Source: Deinococcus rhizophilus (GTDB taxonomy: Bacteria; Deinococcota; Deinococci; Deinococcales; Deinococcaceae). Taken from it: a stretch of 21,559 bases of DNA. The notes beneath the pieces were generated by a model. The model was not told the DNA's origin. It made no database searches and saw only the letters and a list, made by a program, of their open reading frames with translations. This document shows positions 1-9,833 of this stretch, piece after piece. How positions within the stretch are numbered: the first letter of the stretch is position 1; every line of letters starts with the position of its first letter. The position numbers and the translations under genes are program-made. The stretch lies in contig NZ_JASNGB010000032.1 of NCBI RefSeq assembly GCF_030271215.1, positions 1 to 21,559 of the forward strand. The letters run 5' to 3'.

Positions 1-1152
1 GCGCAGGCGCGCCAGCCGGCCGTGCAGCGCACGGCGCACCGCCGCCACCGAGCTCGACGCCAGCTTCTGGAGGGCGATCAGGACCAGCGTGACCGCCTGG
101 CTGCCTTGCGCGTCCGTGAGGGTCGACGCGTAGGCCTGGCCGCTCGCGACGAACTCGGTGAGCATGCGGTAGAAGGCCGCTTCGTCCGGCGAGTAGCGGT
201 AGGTCTCCGCCTGCACCCGCGGCGCGTGGAAGAGCCGGCGCCCCTGCAGGTCGGTGACGTTCTGCTTGTTGTTGCGGATCACCGCCCGGGGCAAGTCCGG
301 CAGTTGCTCGGCCAGCGGCCGCCGCGCGTCGAACAGGTCGGGGCGCAGCAGTTCGAGCAGCGACAGGAACCCGCGGTCCTTGCCCCGGTGCGGCGTCGCG
401 GTGAACAGCACCAGGCCCTCGACCCGGCCCGCCTGCACGAGTCGGTCCACCAGACGGTAGCCGAGCGTGGCCCCGGCCTGGTCGTCCACGTTGAGGTGGT
501 GGGCCTCGTCCACGACCACCAGGTCCCAGGACTCGGCCGCCAGCAGCCGCCCGTGGCGGCCGGCGTGGTCCTCGCGCAGGGTCTGCAGCGAGGCGACGAC
601 CTGATGGTGGGTGTTCCAGTAGTCGGCCCGGTCGTGGTCCAGGTCCGGGTGGTAGCGGCTCACCCGGATGTCGAACATCCGCCGCAGCCGCTCCTGCCAC
701 TGCTCCACGAGTCCGGCCGGGCAGACGATCAGGAAGCGCCGCACCTGCCGGCGACTCAGGAGCGGCCAGAGGATCAGTCCGGCCTCCACGGTCTTGCCGA
801 GGCCGACGTCGTCCGCAACCAGCCAGCGCGGCGGCCACTCGCGCAGCACCTGACGGCAGACCCACAGTTGGTGCGGCAGCAGGGCGATGCGCGACCGGGC
901 GAACACGCCCCAGGTGTCGTTGATGGAGGTGACGAGTTCCGCCTGGAGCCGCAGCACGGCTTCCAGGGGGGGATGCACCTCCCCGCGACCGGCGGCCTGC
1001 AGGGGTGTGAGCCGCCTCCTGAGCTCCGAGGCGAGCACCTCCTCGATCCCGTGGCCGAACCGGACGATGACCGTCTCCCCGAGGTCCAGTTCGGCCCGCC
1101 CCATCCCATGCGCGGGGTGCACGACATGCTCGCCGCGCTGCACCGGGGTCAT
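1..1152 (-). CDS. SNF2/RapA-type DNA helicase, N-terminal part (runs off the left edge)
   Basis: The first 384 residues are present and the frame is still open at the window edge. Residues 1-50 look like a small tudor/SH3-like beta domain (VVHPAHGMGRA followed by VIVRFGHGIEEV), as in RapA or the UvrD C-terminus. The superfamily 2 ATPase core follows: Walker A GLGKT at about 117-121, DEAH box at 215-218 in VVVDEAHH, and motif III TATPH at 251-255. The VADDVGLGKTVEAG context is typical of RapA/DrmD-like SNF2 translocases. The second RecA lobe lies beyond the window. The ATG at 1152-1150 overlaps the TGA of the upstream giant gene (ATGA), so the two are probably translationally coupled and act together. 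The expected role is ATP-driven translocation on double-stranded DNA, probably within a defence or DNA-repair complex. The exact subfamily cannot be fixed without the C-terminus. Confidence 0.9.
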   Translation of the reverse strand, partial: MTPVQRGEHVVHPAHGMGRAELDLGETVIVRFGHGIEEVLASELRRRLTPLQAAGRGEVHPPLEAVLRLQAELVTSINDTWGVFARSRIALLPHQLWVCRQVLREWPPRWLVADDVGLGKTVEAGLILWPLLSRRQVRRFLIVCPAGLVEQWQERLRRMFDIRVSRYHPDLDHDRADYWNTHHQVVASLQTLREDHAGRHGRLLAAESWDLVVVDEAHHLNVDDQAGATLGYRLVDRLVQAGRVEGLVLFTATPHRGKDRGFLSLLELLRPDLFDARRPLAEQLPDLPRAVIRNNKQNVTDLQGRRLFHAPRVQAETYRYSPDEAAFYRMLTEFVASGQAYASTLTDAQGSQAVTLVLIALQKLASSSVAAVRRALHGRLARLR

Positions 1153-4100
1153 CCGAGGAAGACCCGGCGGCCGTCGGGCAGCGTGACCCAGCCCGAGTCG
1201 CTGCTCTCCACCTCGATCCGCGACAGGTCGACCCGCAGGGTGCCCCCCAGCAGTTCGCGCTGCAACCCTACGGCTTCCTGGTCGTCGTCCCCAGCTCCGG
1301 CCAGCACCAGCAGGGGCAGGTCGTAGTCGCCGAGGAACGTGGCCCTCTCGGGTCCGAGTTGCGCTGCGAGGTAGCCATGGATGCGCCGCGAGGCGTCCCC
1401 GTGCCCCTCGGGGAGGCGCGTGCCGCTCAGGGCCTCGACCAAGGCCCGGACCCGTCGGCCGGGAACGTAGGCCAGCGGGGCGAGCGCCGGATTGCCCAGC
1501 ACACCCTGACGCAGCAGCTCGCGGACCACGAAGACGCCGCCGATCCCGAGGGCCTCCTGCAGCGGCGGCGCGTCGAGGTCCGTGCCCTGTAGCTGCGGAT
1601 TCGTCCGCGGCGCGAGCAGTTCGTCGTAGGTGACCTGCGGGAACTTGTCGGCTTCCAGCAGCGCGAGGGCGTACTCCCGCAGCCAGCGGGAGACCTGGTG
1701 TATCGCCACGAACTGCCGCATCCAGTGGTAGTAGCGGAACCGGTCGACGCCGCCCTCCAGGAAGCTGTGGACCACGCCCATCCACATGCCGTCGCTGGCG
1801 TGGGGACTGCTGAAGACGTCCAGCCAGCCCTGCCGCTCGCACATGGCGAGAAAGGCGGCATGCTGCTGCGGCCGGGCCCGGCCCATGGACTGCAGGGTGC
1901 CCAGCACCAGCAGGGCGGTCCAGCGCCGCCGCAGGTCCTGATCGTCCTCGTCGAAGTCCGGCTCGGTGACGAACGGATGTCCGCCGGGATATACCGCCTC
2001 GTCGTACCGGGCGACGTACCGCTCGCGGTTGGCCTCCCACCAGGCGTAGAGGCGCTCCGGGGCCCCGGCGGTGTCCACCGTCTCCACAGCATCGTCGCCG
2101 AAGTCGCGCAGCAGGTCGTCGATGGTATGCCCCCCCGGTTCCGGCGCTTCCGGCGGGGTTCCCAGCACCGCGTCGAGATACTGACGTTCGCGGGAATCCA
2201 GGGCGTCCAGAACCGGGTTGTTCGCCAGTGCCAGGGTATCCAGCCAGGTCCCCCCGCGCCCTTCCTCGACGCTCTCGCGGACCGGGTCGCGCAGGGGCAG
2301 GGTCATCAGGTACTCCAGGGCCGATCCCTGGCGCTCCTCCGGGGCCTGCAGCACCCAGGCCAGCGTCTCGTCGGACCGCTCACGGGGCTGACCGCGCAGT
2401 CGGCGGAACAGTGACAGCCCCACGTCGTCATACCCGTCGTCCAGCAGGGCATGGGGCGGTGCGATGCGGGCCCGCATCGCCTCGTCCGAGCCCGGGTCCG
2501 CCTGCCGGGTCAGCAGGGCACGGCCCTCGCGGTACTCGCCGTCCGCGCTCAGGAACGTGAGGCCGGCGAGCCATTCGCGCCCGGCATCCGCGTCCCGCAA
2601 CTCATACAGGACGTCCCCCTGAAGTACGCTGCCCACCCGCCCGGCCACTCCCGGGGTGATCCGCCCGTCGGGCAGCAGGGTGCGGAGCGCGTCGATCAGG
2701 GTCACGCGCGCTGCGCCGGGCGGGAACCCGAGGCGATCGAGCGTCGTCCGGACCTCCGCGGCGATCAGGGTCCCGGGGGAATAGGCGCGCTGGAACTCCG
2801 GCCACGAGGCCACCGCGCCGAAGACGGCCGGTGCTCCCAGGTGCCGGTCGAGGGGCCGGAGCGTCTGCCGCACCGCGGTCAGACCTTTGTACGCGCCCTG
2901 CAGACCGGTCGGCAGCAGGGGACGCTCCATGTAGACCTTCCGGAGGGAACCCCCGGAGGTCCACAGCAGGGACGTCAGCAACCGGTGCGGTGCCGACGTC
3001 TCCTGGGTGCCGCCCTGCAGGCTGACCGCCAACCTCTCCCAGACGCCCTTCCAGAAGCCGTAGGGGGTTACGTCCGGTGCCAGGGCCAGGGCCGTCTGCA
3101 GCGTCTCCCAGTCCTCCCCCAGGAGCTGCAGCTGCTCCAGCGCCGCCGCGAGCTCGGGAGCCCACTGTGCCGCCAAGGTGTCCTGAAGCGCGTCGTTGCG
3201 GGCGAGCTGGGCGCGTCCGGGATCCAGCGGAAACATGCCGTTGACCAGGAAGCCGGTGCCCACCGTCTCCTTGGTCGGCACCGTGACCCAGATGCTGGGG
3301 AGGCCGGCACCGAAGGAAGCGACGCCCTGCCGGTCCACCTGCAGCAGCATCTGGACCTCGCCGCCACCCAGCGCCAGGGCGGCGAACGTCTCGCCCTGCA
3401 GGGTCATCCGGCCACACGCCACACCCGGCCGGAGTACGGCCGGATCCCAGACGGCGTCGAGAACGGTCTCCCCGTCGACCTCGACCCTCAGGTGCCGGAC
3501 CTCGCGGGCGAACGCCAGCATCACCGGGGCCAGGGTGACGAAGCGCTTGAGGACGGCGTCCTTGCCGAGGCCCTCGCGCAGCGGCAGATCGATCAGGGTG
3601 CCGTCGGTCGCCTCGGCGGGACTCAGCTCGGCCAGCGCCTGCCGCAGGTCGTCGACCCGCCCCTGCGGCGGCACTGCCGGGTAGACCCCGCCCAGGATGT
3701 CGAAGCTCAGGCGCCCGCTCGTCACGCTCGGCTCGTCGGACACCAGGAAGACGCTCTTGAACCCGAGGCCGAAGTGGCCGGTGACCGCTCCTTCCGCAGT
3801 CTTGTCGGACGCCAGCAGCGTCAGCATCTTGACGAGGTCCTGGTCGTACTGCCGCGCGTCGTCGCGGCCGTTGAAGCTTCCGTAGGTGTAGCAGTTGATG
3901 GCCCGCCCCCAGTGGGCGAAGCGCAACACGTCGTCCACGACCTGGACCACCACCGTCTGCCGGGCCGGCCCGACCGGTGCACCCATCCCGCGCCACTCGC
4001 TGAGGGCGTCGTCGGCATTCTGGAACAGCTCGAACAGGACCGACGAGGGCTCGTACTGCTGCTCGTCCACCTTGCGCCGGACTCCGTCCAGCAGGACGTC

Positions 4101-7100
4101 CTGAGACGCGATGTCCTGTTCGATCAGGGTCCGGAGTTCTCGGCGGAGGTGCTGCAGCTCCTCCCTGACGTCGCCGAGCTTGGCCTCGATGCCCTGTTCC
4201 GTCGCCTCGTCCTCACGACCCTCCAGGGAGCCGAGCCGGTCGAGGAGCCGCCGGACTGGGCTGTCCTTTTCCAGCCCGAGCTGCCGGCCCCACATGCCGA
4301 TCGCCCGGCGCAGCACGGTGAGCTGCGTCGCCCCGATCTGGACCTGCGTGCTGCTGGCGAGTCCCTGCCAGGTCCGGTCCAGCTCCGGAGGCAGCACGTC
4401 CTTGTTGATGCGCTTCAAGGCGACCTTCACGGAGCGCAGCAACAGGTCAGGCAGGTTCAGGTCCGCCCGGGTGAGATCCACCCGCTTGAGGCTGAACGGA
4501 TACCGGTAGACGTAGTCGCGGTTGCTCCAGCTCGGGCGCTGCTGGCCGGTGAACACCAGGACCGATTCGAGCTCGCTGTCGTCCTTGAAGGCGACCTCCA
4601 TGTCCTGACCGAGCAGGTTCGGCACCCGGCAGACCTCGCCTACCACCTCCTCGATCTCGATCCGGACGTCCTCGAGCAGCTCCACCAATGACGTGGCCCG
4701 GCGGTTGGCCAGCTGATCCGGTTCCAGTCCAGACAGCGCCTGGATGCGGACGTTCTCGACGCTGGTCGGCAGGTAGAGCTGCGCCTGACGGTGCAGGGCC
4801 ACGTTGCCGTCGAGCAGGGCCAGGAATCCACCCAGGTACTCGCGCTCGGGGACGTACGGCTCCCACTCCGCGACGAAGTCCCGGAGCAGCTGCGCCGTGT
4901 CCTCTCCCGCGGCGTCTCCTCCGGATTCGGCCGACCCGGCCTCCTCGTGGAATACACGCTCTTCTACCTCGTCCGGCGTATAGAGCGCGTCACGGTGGGC
5001 CTCGGCGAGCACGGCGGTCGGCACGAAGTCGTCGCCGACGAGGCAGAGCGTGTCGGGGCTGCACCACTCCTGGAGGCGGTTGAGCAGCCGCAGCTGCGGG
5101 AGGTACGCGTCGCGTTCCCCCGTACCGCGCAGCTCGGCGAGATACTCGGTATAGAGTTCGGCAACCTTCGTCCGCTGATCGGCTCGGCCTCCGGAGACGG
5201 ACGCGGCGTGGACGACACGAAGTGCCTCGACCAGGCGATCGGCGGGCAATTGGACCTTCGCTGCTCGGTACAGCTGGTCCAGCGCCTGTTCCGGTTCCTG
5301 GATACCGTCTTCCGGCAGCGTCCTGAGAAGCTCGGCCAGGGGAAAGTCCTGAAGACCGTGTGCGGCGAACACGTCCAGCCAGACGCCCACCGGCGTCTCC
5401 AAGCGTCCGACGTGATAGTCCGGGGCGCGCCCCAAGAGCTCCGCTGCCTTCTTGAGCGTCGGCTCGGCCCTCGGCGTCACGGAGCGCAGGACGTCGGCCA
5501 GTTCGTGCCCGGCGAAGACGGGGTCCAGATCCTCCCAGCAGTAGGCTTCGAGGACAGACGCTTCGCGTAGACGGGCCAGTTGTTCGTCCCAGTCTTTCCA
5601 GGTGAGCAGGTCGTTCGGGCTACAGGCCCCACCTCCTTTGAGAGGCACCCAACGGGTGGTCCTCACGTTCCCCGTCATGAAACCGGTCCAACTTTCCAGT
5701 GCCCGCAGGCCGGTCTCCCAGTGCCGGTGGGCGTCCGACCCCTGACCTTGCACGATGTCCCAGGCGTGGCTGGGTCCGAAGATCGGCACGAGATCTTCCA
5801 TACGCTTTCGGAAGACCTCCCCCTCGGGCTCGGCCAGCAGGGTCACCCTGTCGCGGACGAAGTCGTCGAGCTCGAATTTCCCCTTGAGGTAGGTCTGGGG
5901 CCCGACCGTGACCCATTCCCCCTTGGCCGAGCGATGGATCGGCAAACGCCGCAGCAGGTCGAGGTCGGGCAACCGAACGACCAGCTGAGACGCGAGGTCC
6001 TTGCCCAGGATCTCTCCCTTGACCAGTTCCGGACGGGACCGGACGAGATCCTGAAAGCTCCCGGCCGCGAGCACGACGACCTTCAAGGCTTCTTTCTGGG
6101 CCGGGCTGAGAAAGGCGACCGGCTCGTCGACCACACACCAACCGTCGGGCAGGTGGCCGGCCAGCTTCAGGGTCGCCTTCCACAGCGCGTCCGTCGCGGC
6201 CTCGCGACTCTCGCACACGAGGAGCCGTTCGGTCGCGCCCCGCCGCTCCGGACGGCCATGGAACAGATACCGCAGCGCCTGGGTGAAGTCCGGGCGTCGC
6301 AAGTGCTGGTGATGGCTGCGCAGCAGTTCCTCGAGCAGGGCGCGGCGCGCTTCCACGGGGCCCAACTGCTGCGCCGCGAGTACGGTGGAAGCGACGCTGT
6401 CCCCGGTCGGTTCGGGCAGGAGCATACTCAGGGCCCCGAGCACCTCGGGCTTCACCAGCAGGAGGTCGGCCCCCGCCAGCGCCTTCTGGAGCAGGGTCAG
6501 CAGCTCCGGCTCGCCGACGTGCCGGAAGGCCCGCCCCTGCGACGCGAGATCCCGGACCTGCCTGGGGGTCATCTGCGTGGTCTGCGGGGCACCGAGCGCC
6601 GTGACGGTCAGGACGGGGCGGTCGTCGAGGAACTGCCGCAGGGCGTCGGCATCGGTGACCCGGTCGAGCAGCAGCCGGATCAACTCCGCGGTCCCTTTCG
6701 ACCCGTCGAGGCAACCGGCGAGGACCAGGGCGTCGTTCAACGATACCTGTCCAGGGAACGTCCTGGACAGGAAGTCGGCGGGCACGACGAGGATCTCGGT
6801 TGCGGCGTCCACCACCTGGCGCTCCAAGGCCCTACCCAGACCCGCGGGCAGCGCCAGGACGCGGTCGGCCGGGATGCGGTCCAGCAGTCCCCGGAGCAGT
6901 TCCGGCTGCCGGCGGAGCGCAGCCAGGTCACCCTGCTGCAAGGCGCGCCGCACGAAGGCGACCAGGGCGTCGGCGGATGCGTGCCGGCCGACCCTGCGCC
7001 AGACGTCCAGGAATGTCCGGGAACGTCCGGCGTCGGTCGCCACGTCCGCCGCCGACACACTCGCAAGCATGGCCCCGAGCAGCGCCGCGGGCCAGTGCTC

Positions 7101-8648
7101 CACCTCCTGCCGCGGATTCGTCAGCGACGGAGCCCCGGCCCGCACCACGACGTGCTCGCGCGAGATCTGCTCGAGGGCGGGGAACACGGTCGTCAGGTCA
7201 GGCGCCACCGGAACCGGCAGCACCGGCTGATCGGCGTCGATCAGGGCCCAGCGCTCGCCCTCCGGCGAGACGCGGCGTACCCACTGGGCCTGGGCACACA
7301 GCTCGGCCCTTCTCGCCCCGTACAGCGCCGAACCGTGCAGTTCGCGGGTCAGCGCCCCGAGTTCGGCATCGTCCACCTGCGCTTCCAGGGTGGCCAGACC
7401 GGCCAGCACCTGGGGCAGGGTCGCTCGGCTCGCGACCAAGGCGTTCCATTTGCGCCGGAGGGTCTCCTCGTCCCGGATCGCCAGGGTCTGCACGTCGCTC
7501 GGCTCCCAGGCATAGAGCGTCTTGCGGTCGGACTTGAGGAAGAAGTAGCCGTGCAGGGTCAACGTGTAGTCGAACGCGGAAGACGCCAGCGGCCGGACTT
7601 CCGGGTTCTGCAGTGGCAGGAAGACGCCCCACTGGATCGTCAGGCGGCCTTCCTTTTCGGAAGCCGGTGCGCGGTGCCACACCGCCGCTCCGTGTCCGAT
7701 CGACGGATCGGGCTCCTGCCGGGACTCGGTCAGGGTGATGACGTTCGTGCGGGGCCAGTAGTCCGACGTCCGGAGCGGCTCGACGTCGCCGGGGTCCAGC
7801 ATCACCTCGACGCCCTGGTAGGTCGCCGTCTCGCCCCCAGGCACCGTCAGGACGCGGCCGACCAGCGGCCGGCGACCGGGCGGCATGGCCTTGAGGTCGG
7901 CCGTCCGGTACGTTCCATGACGTTCGAGCACACGCGAGCCGTCGGGCTGCACGACGGTGATGCGGCTCAGGCCCTTGAGCAGCGGGAAGAGGGCCCCGAG
8001 TTCACGCTGCAGCGGTACGCCGATCTCGAACGGGTGGTCGCCGGGCGCGCGGTTGACGATGTACAGCGGCTCCCCGGTGCGCTGCGAGCGGCAGGTCTCG
8101 GCCCGCCGGAGCGGCACCCAGACGGTGAAACCAGGGGGGACGCCAAGGGCCGCGAGCCGGGCCAGGACGGCCGCGCGGTCTGCCCGCGTGAACGTGTCCC
8201 AGTCCGCGTGGTGGGCCGTCTCGGGGATGGGGTCGTGCCAGGGGTTGATGACGTCGTAGTGCGGGGGATCCCAGACCAGATCGGGCTCCCGCGCCCCGTC
8301 GATGTAGAAGAAGGCCTCAGCCACCGCGAAAACGCTCTTCAGCCCCAGACCGAACTTACCGACCGTCGACGAGTCCGATCCCTTGGTGCTCAGGCCGAAC
8401 CGCACGATGGCCTCCGCGTCGTCGCGGGTGAACGGCCCGTCGTTGCTCACGAACAGGCCGGGACCGCGCAGGAGCGGGTGCTCCGCGTCCGGCAGGCCGG
8501 CACTGTAGCCGACGTACATCTCTCCCGCGCCGCTGTCGTCGGCGTTCTGGACGAGCTCCTTGAGGATCAGGAACAGCGGCGTATCGGCGTTGAACAGGCT
8601 GCGGAAGGTCGAGATGTCGCTGAGGTAGTGGTGACGCAGTCTTCCCAT
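1149..8648 (-). CDS. Giant protein with two sacsin/HSP90-like (GHKL) ATPase modules, 2499 aa
   Basis: The chosen start is ATG 8648-8646, with AGGA five bases upstream. The frame could extend to 8816, but that extension lacks family-like sequence. Module 1 lies at the extreme N-terminus: N-box LKELVQNADD (E31, N35), SNDG at about 68-71, and a GKFGLGLKSVF lid/G2 motif at 97-107. Module 2 begins near residue 1537 with FELFQNADDALSEW and has GHFGLGFKSVFLV near 1626. It follows a charged, probably coiled-coil stretch at about 1470-1520. Both modules have the Bergerat-fold signature of the sacsin N-terminal ATPase family. The glycine motif of module 2's G1 box is atypical (FAHWGRA), so its ATP binding may differ. 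The remaining ~2000 residues have no domain I recognise. No membrane segment or signal peptide was noticed. The stop overlaps the helicase start. The family occurs in prokaryotic conflict systems, so a defence role is inferred rather than shown. Confidence 0.88.
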   Translation of the reverse strand: MGRLRHHYLSDISTFRSLFNADTPLFLILKELVQNADDSGAGEMYVGYSAGLPDAEHPLLRGPGLFVSNDGPFTRDDAEAIVRFGLSTKGSDSSTVGKFGLGLKSVFAVAEAFFYIDGAREPDLVWDPPHYDVINPWHDPIPETAHHADWDTFTRADRAAVLARLAALGVPPGFTVWVPLRRAETCRSQRTGEPLYIVNRAPGDHPFEIGVPLQRELGALFPLLKGLSRITVVQPDGSRVLERHGTYRTADLKAMPPGRRPLVGRVLTVPGGETATYQGVEVMLDPGDVEPLRTSDYWPRTNVITLTESRQEPDPSIGHGAAVWHRAPASEKEGRLTIQWGVFLPLQNPEVRPLASSAFDYTLTLHGYFFLKSDRKTLYAWEPSDVQTLAIRDEETLRRKWNALVASRATLPQVLAGLATLEAQVDDAELGALTRELHGSALYGARRAELCAQAQWVRRVSPEGERWALIDADQPVLPVPVAPDLTTVFPALEQISREHVVVRAGAPSLTNPRQEVEHWPAALLGAMLASVSAADVATDAGRSRTFLDVWRRVGRHASADALVAFVRRALQQGDLAALRRQPELLRGLLDRIPADRVLALPAGLGRALERQVVDAATEILVVPADFLSRTFPGQVSLNDALVLAGCLDGSKGTAELIRLLLDRVTDADALRQFLDDRPVLTVTALGAPQTTQMTPRQVRDLASQGRAFRHVGEPELLTLLQKALAGADLLLVKPEVLGALSMLLPEPTGDSVASTVLAAQQLGPVEARRALLEELLRSHHQHLRRPDFTQALRYLFHGRPERRGATERLLVCESREAATDALWKATLKLAGHLPDGWCVVDEPVAFLSPAQKEALKVVVLAAGSFQDLVRSRPELVKGEILGKDLASQLVVRLPDLDLLRRLPIHRSAKGEWVTVGPQTYLKGKFELDDFVRDRVTLLAEPEGEVFRKRMEDLVPIFGPSHAWDIVQGQGSDAHRHWETGLRALESWTGFMTGNVRTTRWVPLKGGGACSPNDLLTWKDWDEQLARLREASVLEAYCWEDLDPVFAGHELADVLRSVTPRAEPTLKKAAELLGRAPDYHVGRLETPVGVWLDVFAAHGLQDFPLAELLRTLPEDGIQEPEQALDQLYRAAKVQLPADRLVEALRVVHAASVSGGRADQRTKVAELYTEYLAELRGTGERDAYLPQLRLLNRLQEWCSPDTLCLVGDDFVPTAVLAEAHRDALYTPDEVEERVFHEEAGSAESGGDAAGEDTAQLLRDFVAEWEPYVPEREYLGGFLALLDGNVALHRQAQLYLPTSVENVRIQALSGLEPDQLANRRATSLVELLEDVRIEIEEVVGEVCRVPNLLGQDMEVAFKDDSELESVLVFTGQQRPSWSNRDYVYRYPFSLKRVDLTRADLNLPDLLLRSVKVALKRINKDVLPPELDRTWQGLASSTQVQIGATQLTVLRRAIGMWGRQLGLEKDSPVRRLLDRLGSLEGREDEATEQGIEAKLGDVREELQHLRRELRTLIEQDIASQDVLLDGVRRKVDEQQYEPSSVLFELFQNADDALSEWRGMGAPVGPARQTVVVQVVDDVLRFAHWGRAINCYTYGSFNGRDDARQYDQDLVKMLTLLASDKTAEGAVTGHFGLGFKSVFLVSDEPSVTSGRLSFDILGGVYPAVPPQGRVDDLRQALAELSPAEATDGTLIDLPLREGLGKDAVLKRFVTLAPVMLAFAREVRHLRVEVDGETVLDAVWDPAVLRPGVACGRMTLQGETFAALALGGGEVQMLLQVDRQGVASFGAGLPSIWVTVPTKETVGTGFLVNGMFPLDPGRAQLARNDALQDTLAAQWAPELAAALEQLQLLGEDWETLQTALALAPDVTPYGFWKGVWERLAVSLQGGTQETSAPHRLLTSLLWTSGGSLRKVYMERPLLPTGLQGAYKGLTAVRQTLRPLDRHLGAPAVFGAVASWPEFQRAYSPGTLIAAEVRTTLDRLGFPPGAARVTLIDALRTLLPDGRITPGVAGRVGSVLQGDVLYELRDADAGREWLAGLTFLSADGEYREGRALLTRQADPGSDEAMRARIAPPHALLDDGYDDVGLSLFRRLRGQPRERSDETLAWVLQAPEERQGSALEYLMTLPLRDPVRESVEEGRGGTWLDTLALANNPVLDALDSRERQYLDAVLGTPPEAPEPGGHTIDDLLRDFGDDAVETVDTAGAPERLYAWWEANRERYVARYDEAVYPGGHPFVTEPDFDEDDQDLRRRWTALLVLGTLQSMGRARPQQHAAFLAMCERQGWLDVFSSPHASDGMWMGVVHSFLEGGVDRFRYYHWMRQFVAIHQVSRWLREYALALLEADKFPQVTYDELLAPRTNPQLQGTDLDAPPLQEALGIGGVFVVRELLRQGVLGNPALAPLAYVPGRRVRALVEALSGTRLPEGHGDASRRIHGYLAAQLGPERATFLGDYDLPLLVLAGAGDDDQEAVGLQRELLGGTLRVDLSRIEVESSDSGWVTLPDGRRVFLG

Positions 8649-8858
8649 GGCTGTCCTTTGGACCTCACCGGCCCCAGGGCCAGCAGATTGGAATGTGAGG
8701 GTTTCTTGAAGAAATTCCGAGTGGGGGCAGTCTAGCGGTCTCTGCCTGTGCTGCAGGGCGCAACTGTGGGTCCTGACGGGTAGGTCGATCGGACGGCCCC
8801 CATGTCCCCTCCGCACTCCGGCGGAACGTCCGGGACGCCCCCTCGCGGTCGCACCGGC
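8649..8858 (-). promoter_or_regulatory. Possible promoter/leader of the giant ATPase-helicase pair
   Basis: This 210-bp gap separates the DprA-like stop from the giant ATPase start. Reading on the minus strand, TAGACT (8734-8729) fits the TANNNT -10 pattern, but no convincing -35 stands at the usual distance. Between it and the start codon lies an inverted repeat, TTTCTT-G-AAGAAA (8702-8714). It could be an operator or a short leader hairpin. An AGGA ribosome-binding site precedes the ATG at 8648. The gap suggests the second gene pair can be expressed separately from the first, although read-through is equally possible. Confidence 0.3.
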
Positions 8859-9833
8859 CTAGAACAGGCCTTCGGACGGCGGCTCGGGCGTCACGCCCTG
8901 CAAGCGGGCCTCCAAGACCGCGTAAGCCTCGCGGGAAGGCAGCGGCACCAGCAGCTCCAGGTCCGCCGTCGCGCACTGCAGCAGCGCGGCTGCCCCGGAG
9001 GCGGTGCCCAGGAGGGTCAGGTTGGCCTGCACCTCGGGCGCCGGAACCGCCCGGTCCTGTGCCGTGGGGACAGGAACGGCCAGCAAGCGCCGGTAGCGGA
9101 CCGCGGCGCGGCTGGCGTGCAGGCTGCCCCCGTCGAGCCCGGACTGCACCATCAGGACACCCTGGGCGAGGCCGGCCTGGATGCGGTCCCGGGCTGCGAA
9201 ATAGGGGGGGATCGGTGCTGTCCCGTAAGGGTACTCGGTGACGAGTGCGCCCCCCTCTTCGAGAATCTGCTCGGCCAGCGCCTGGTGCCGACGTGGGGCG
9301 ACGGTCTGCAGGCCGTGCGCCAGGACGGCGACCGTGTGCCCGCCGACGTCCAGCGTGCTGCGGTGGGCCAGCGCGTCCACGCCCAGCGCCAGGCCGCTGA
9401 CGATGCTCCAGCCCCGTTCCGCAAAGTGCCGTGTGGCGCGCCGGGCGATCTCCTCACCGTGGGGTGTGGGTTCCCGCGTCCCGATGACGGCCAGACAGCG
9501 CTCGGGACGGAGGGCGCCCTTGACGAACAGCAGGGGGGGGGCATCGGGTGTGGCCCTCAGCAGGGGGGGATAGCCCGGGTCGAGCGTGCTGAGAATGTGC
9601 GCCCGGTCCCGTGCCGCTGCCTCCACGTTCTCGTCGGCGCGGCTTCGGGCCGTGTCCAGCGCCTCTTCGGTCAGCTTGCCCCGCACGTTCGGCAGCAGGA
9701 GGTCCATGTCCTCCAGGGCGGTCCGGGGAAAGCGGGGATCCGCCGACAGCCGTGCCAGGGCCCGGGGGCCGATCCCCCGGACGAAGTTGAGGGTGAGCAG
9801 CGAGCGTGTCGTCTGGGAGACGGTGGCGGTCAC
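8859..9833 (-). CDS. DprA/Smf-like Rossmann protein, probable ShosA-type partner
   Basis: This 324-aa protein is read from GTG 9833-9831, which overlaps the TGA of the preceding HAD-PRTase gene (GTGA). The next methionine is at residue 43 and would cut off the N-terminal helix-hairpin-helix-like part (FVRGIGPRALARL, about 18-29). Residues ~112-258 are a clear Smf/DprA Rossmann fold: AVIGTREPTPHG, IVSGLALGVDALAH, VAVLAHGLQTVAP and YFAARDRIQAGLA, ending LLAVPVPT. The canonical FPxRNRI segment reads FAARDRI, so the usual Asn is an Asp. About 65 residues follow, without an obvious winged helix. DprA binds single-stranded DNA and loads RecA. Diverged copies paired with a phosphoribosyltransferase form the ShosTA system as I recall it, with the DprA-like member as antitoxin. 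The gene contains C9, C7 and C7 homopolymers. A housekeeping DprA role is unlikely given the neighbours. Confidence 0.88.
   Translation of the reverse strand: MTATVSQTTRSLLTLNFVRGIGPRALARLSADPRFPRTALEDMDLLLPNVRGKLTEEALDTARSRADENVEAAARDRAHILSTLDPGYPPLLRATPDAPPLLFVKGALRPERCLAVIGTREPTPHGEEIARRATRHFAERGWSIVSGLALGVDALAHRSTLDVGGHTVAVLAHGLQTVAPRRHQALAEQILEEGGALVTEYPYGTAPIPPYFAARDRIQAGLAQGVLMVQSGLDGGSLHASRAAVRYRRLLAVPVPTAQDRAVPAPEVQANLTLLGTASGAAALLQCATADLELLVPLPSREAYAVLEARLQGVTPEPPSEGLF

Noticed and set aside
8702..8714. Palindrome TTTCTT-G-AAGAAA as a radiation/desiccation response motif
   Set aside because: It is shorter and does not match the TTATG-type 17-bp palindrome known for that regulon. 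It is kept only as a generic inverted repeat.
8649..8816. N-terminal extension of the giant ATPase to 8816
   Set aside because: The extra 56 residues are not protein-like, and the ATG at 8648 has a good ribosome-binding site and begins right at the family's N-terminal motif.
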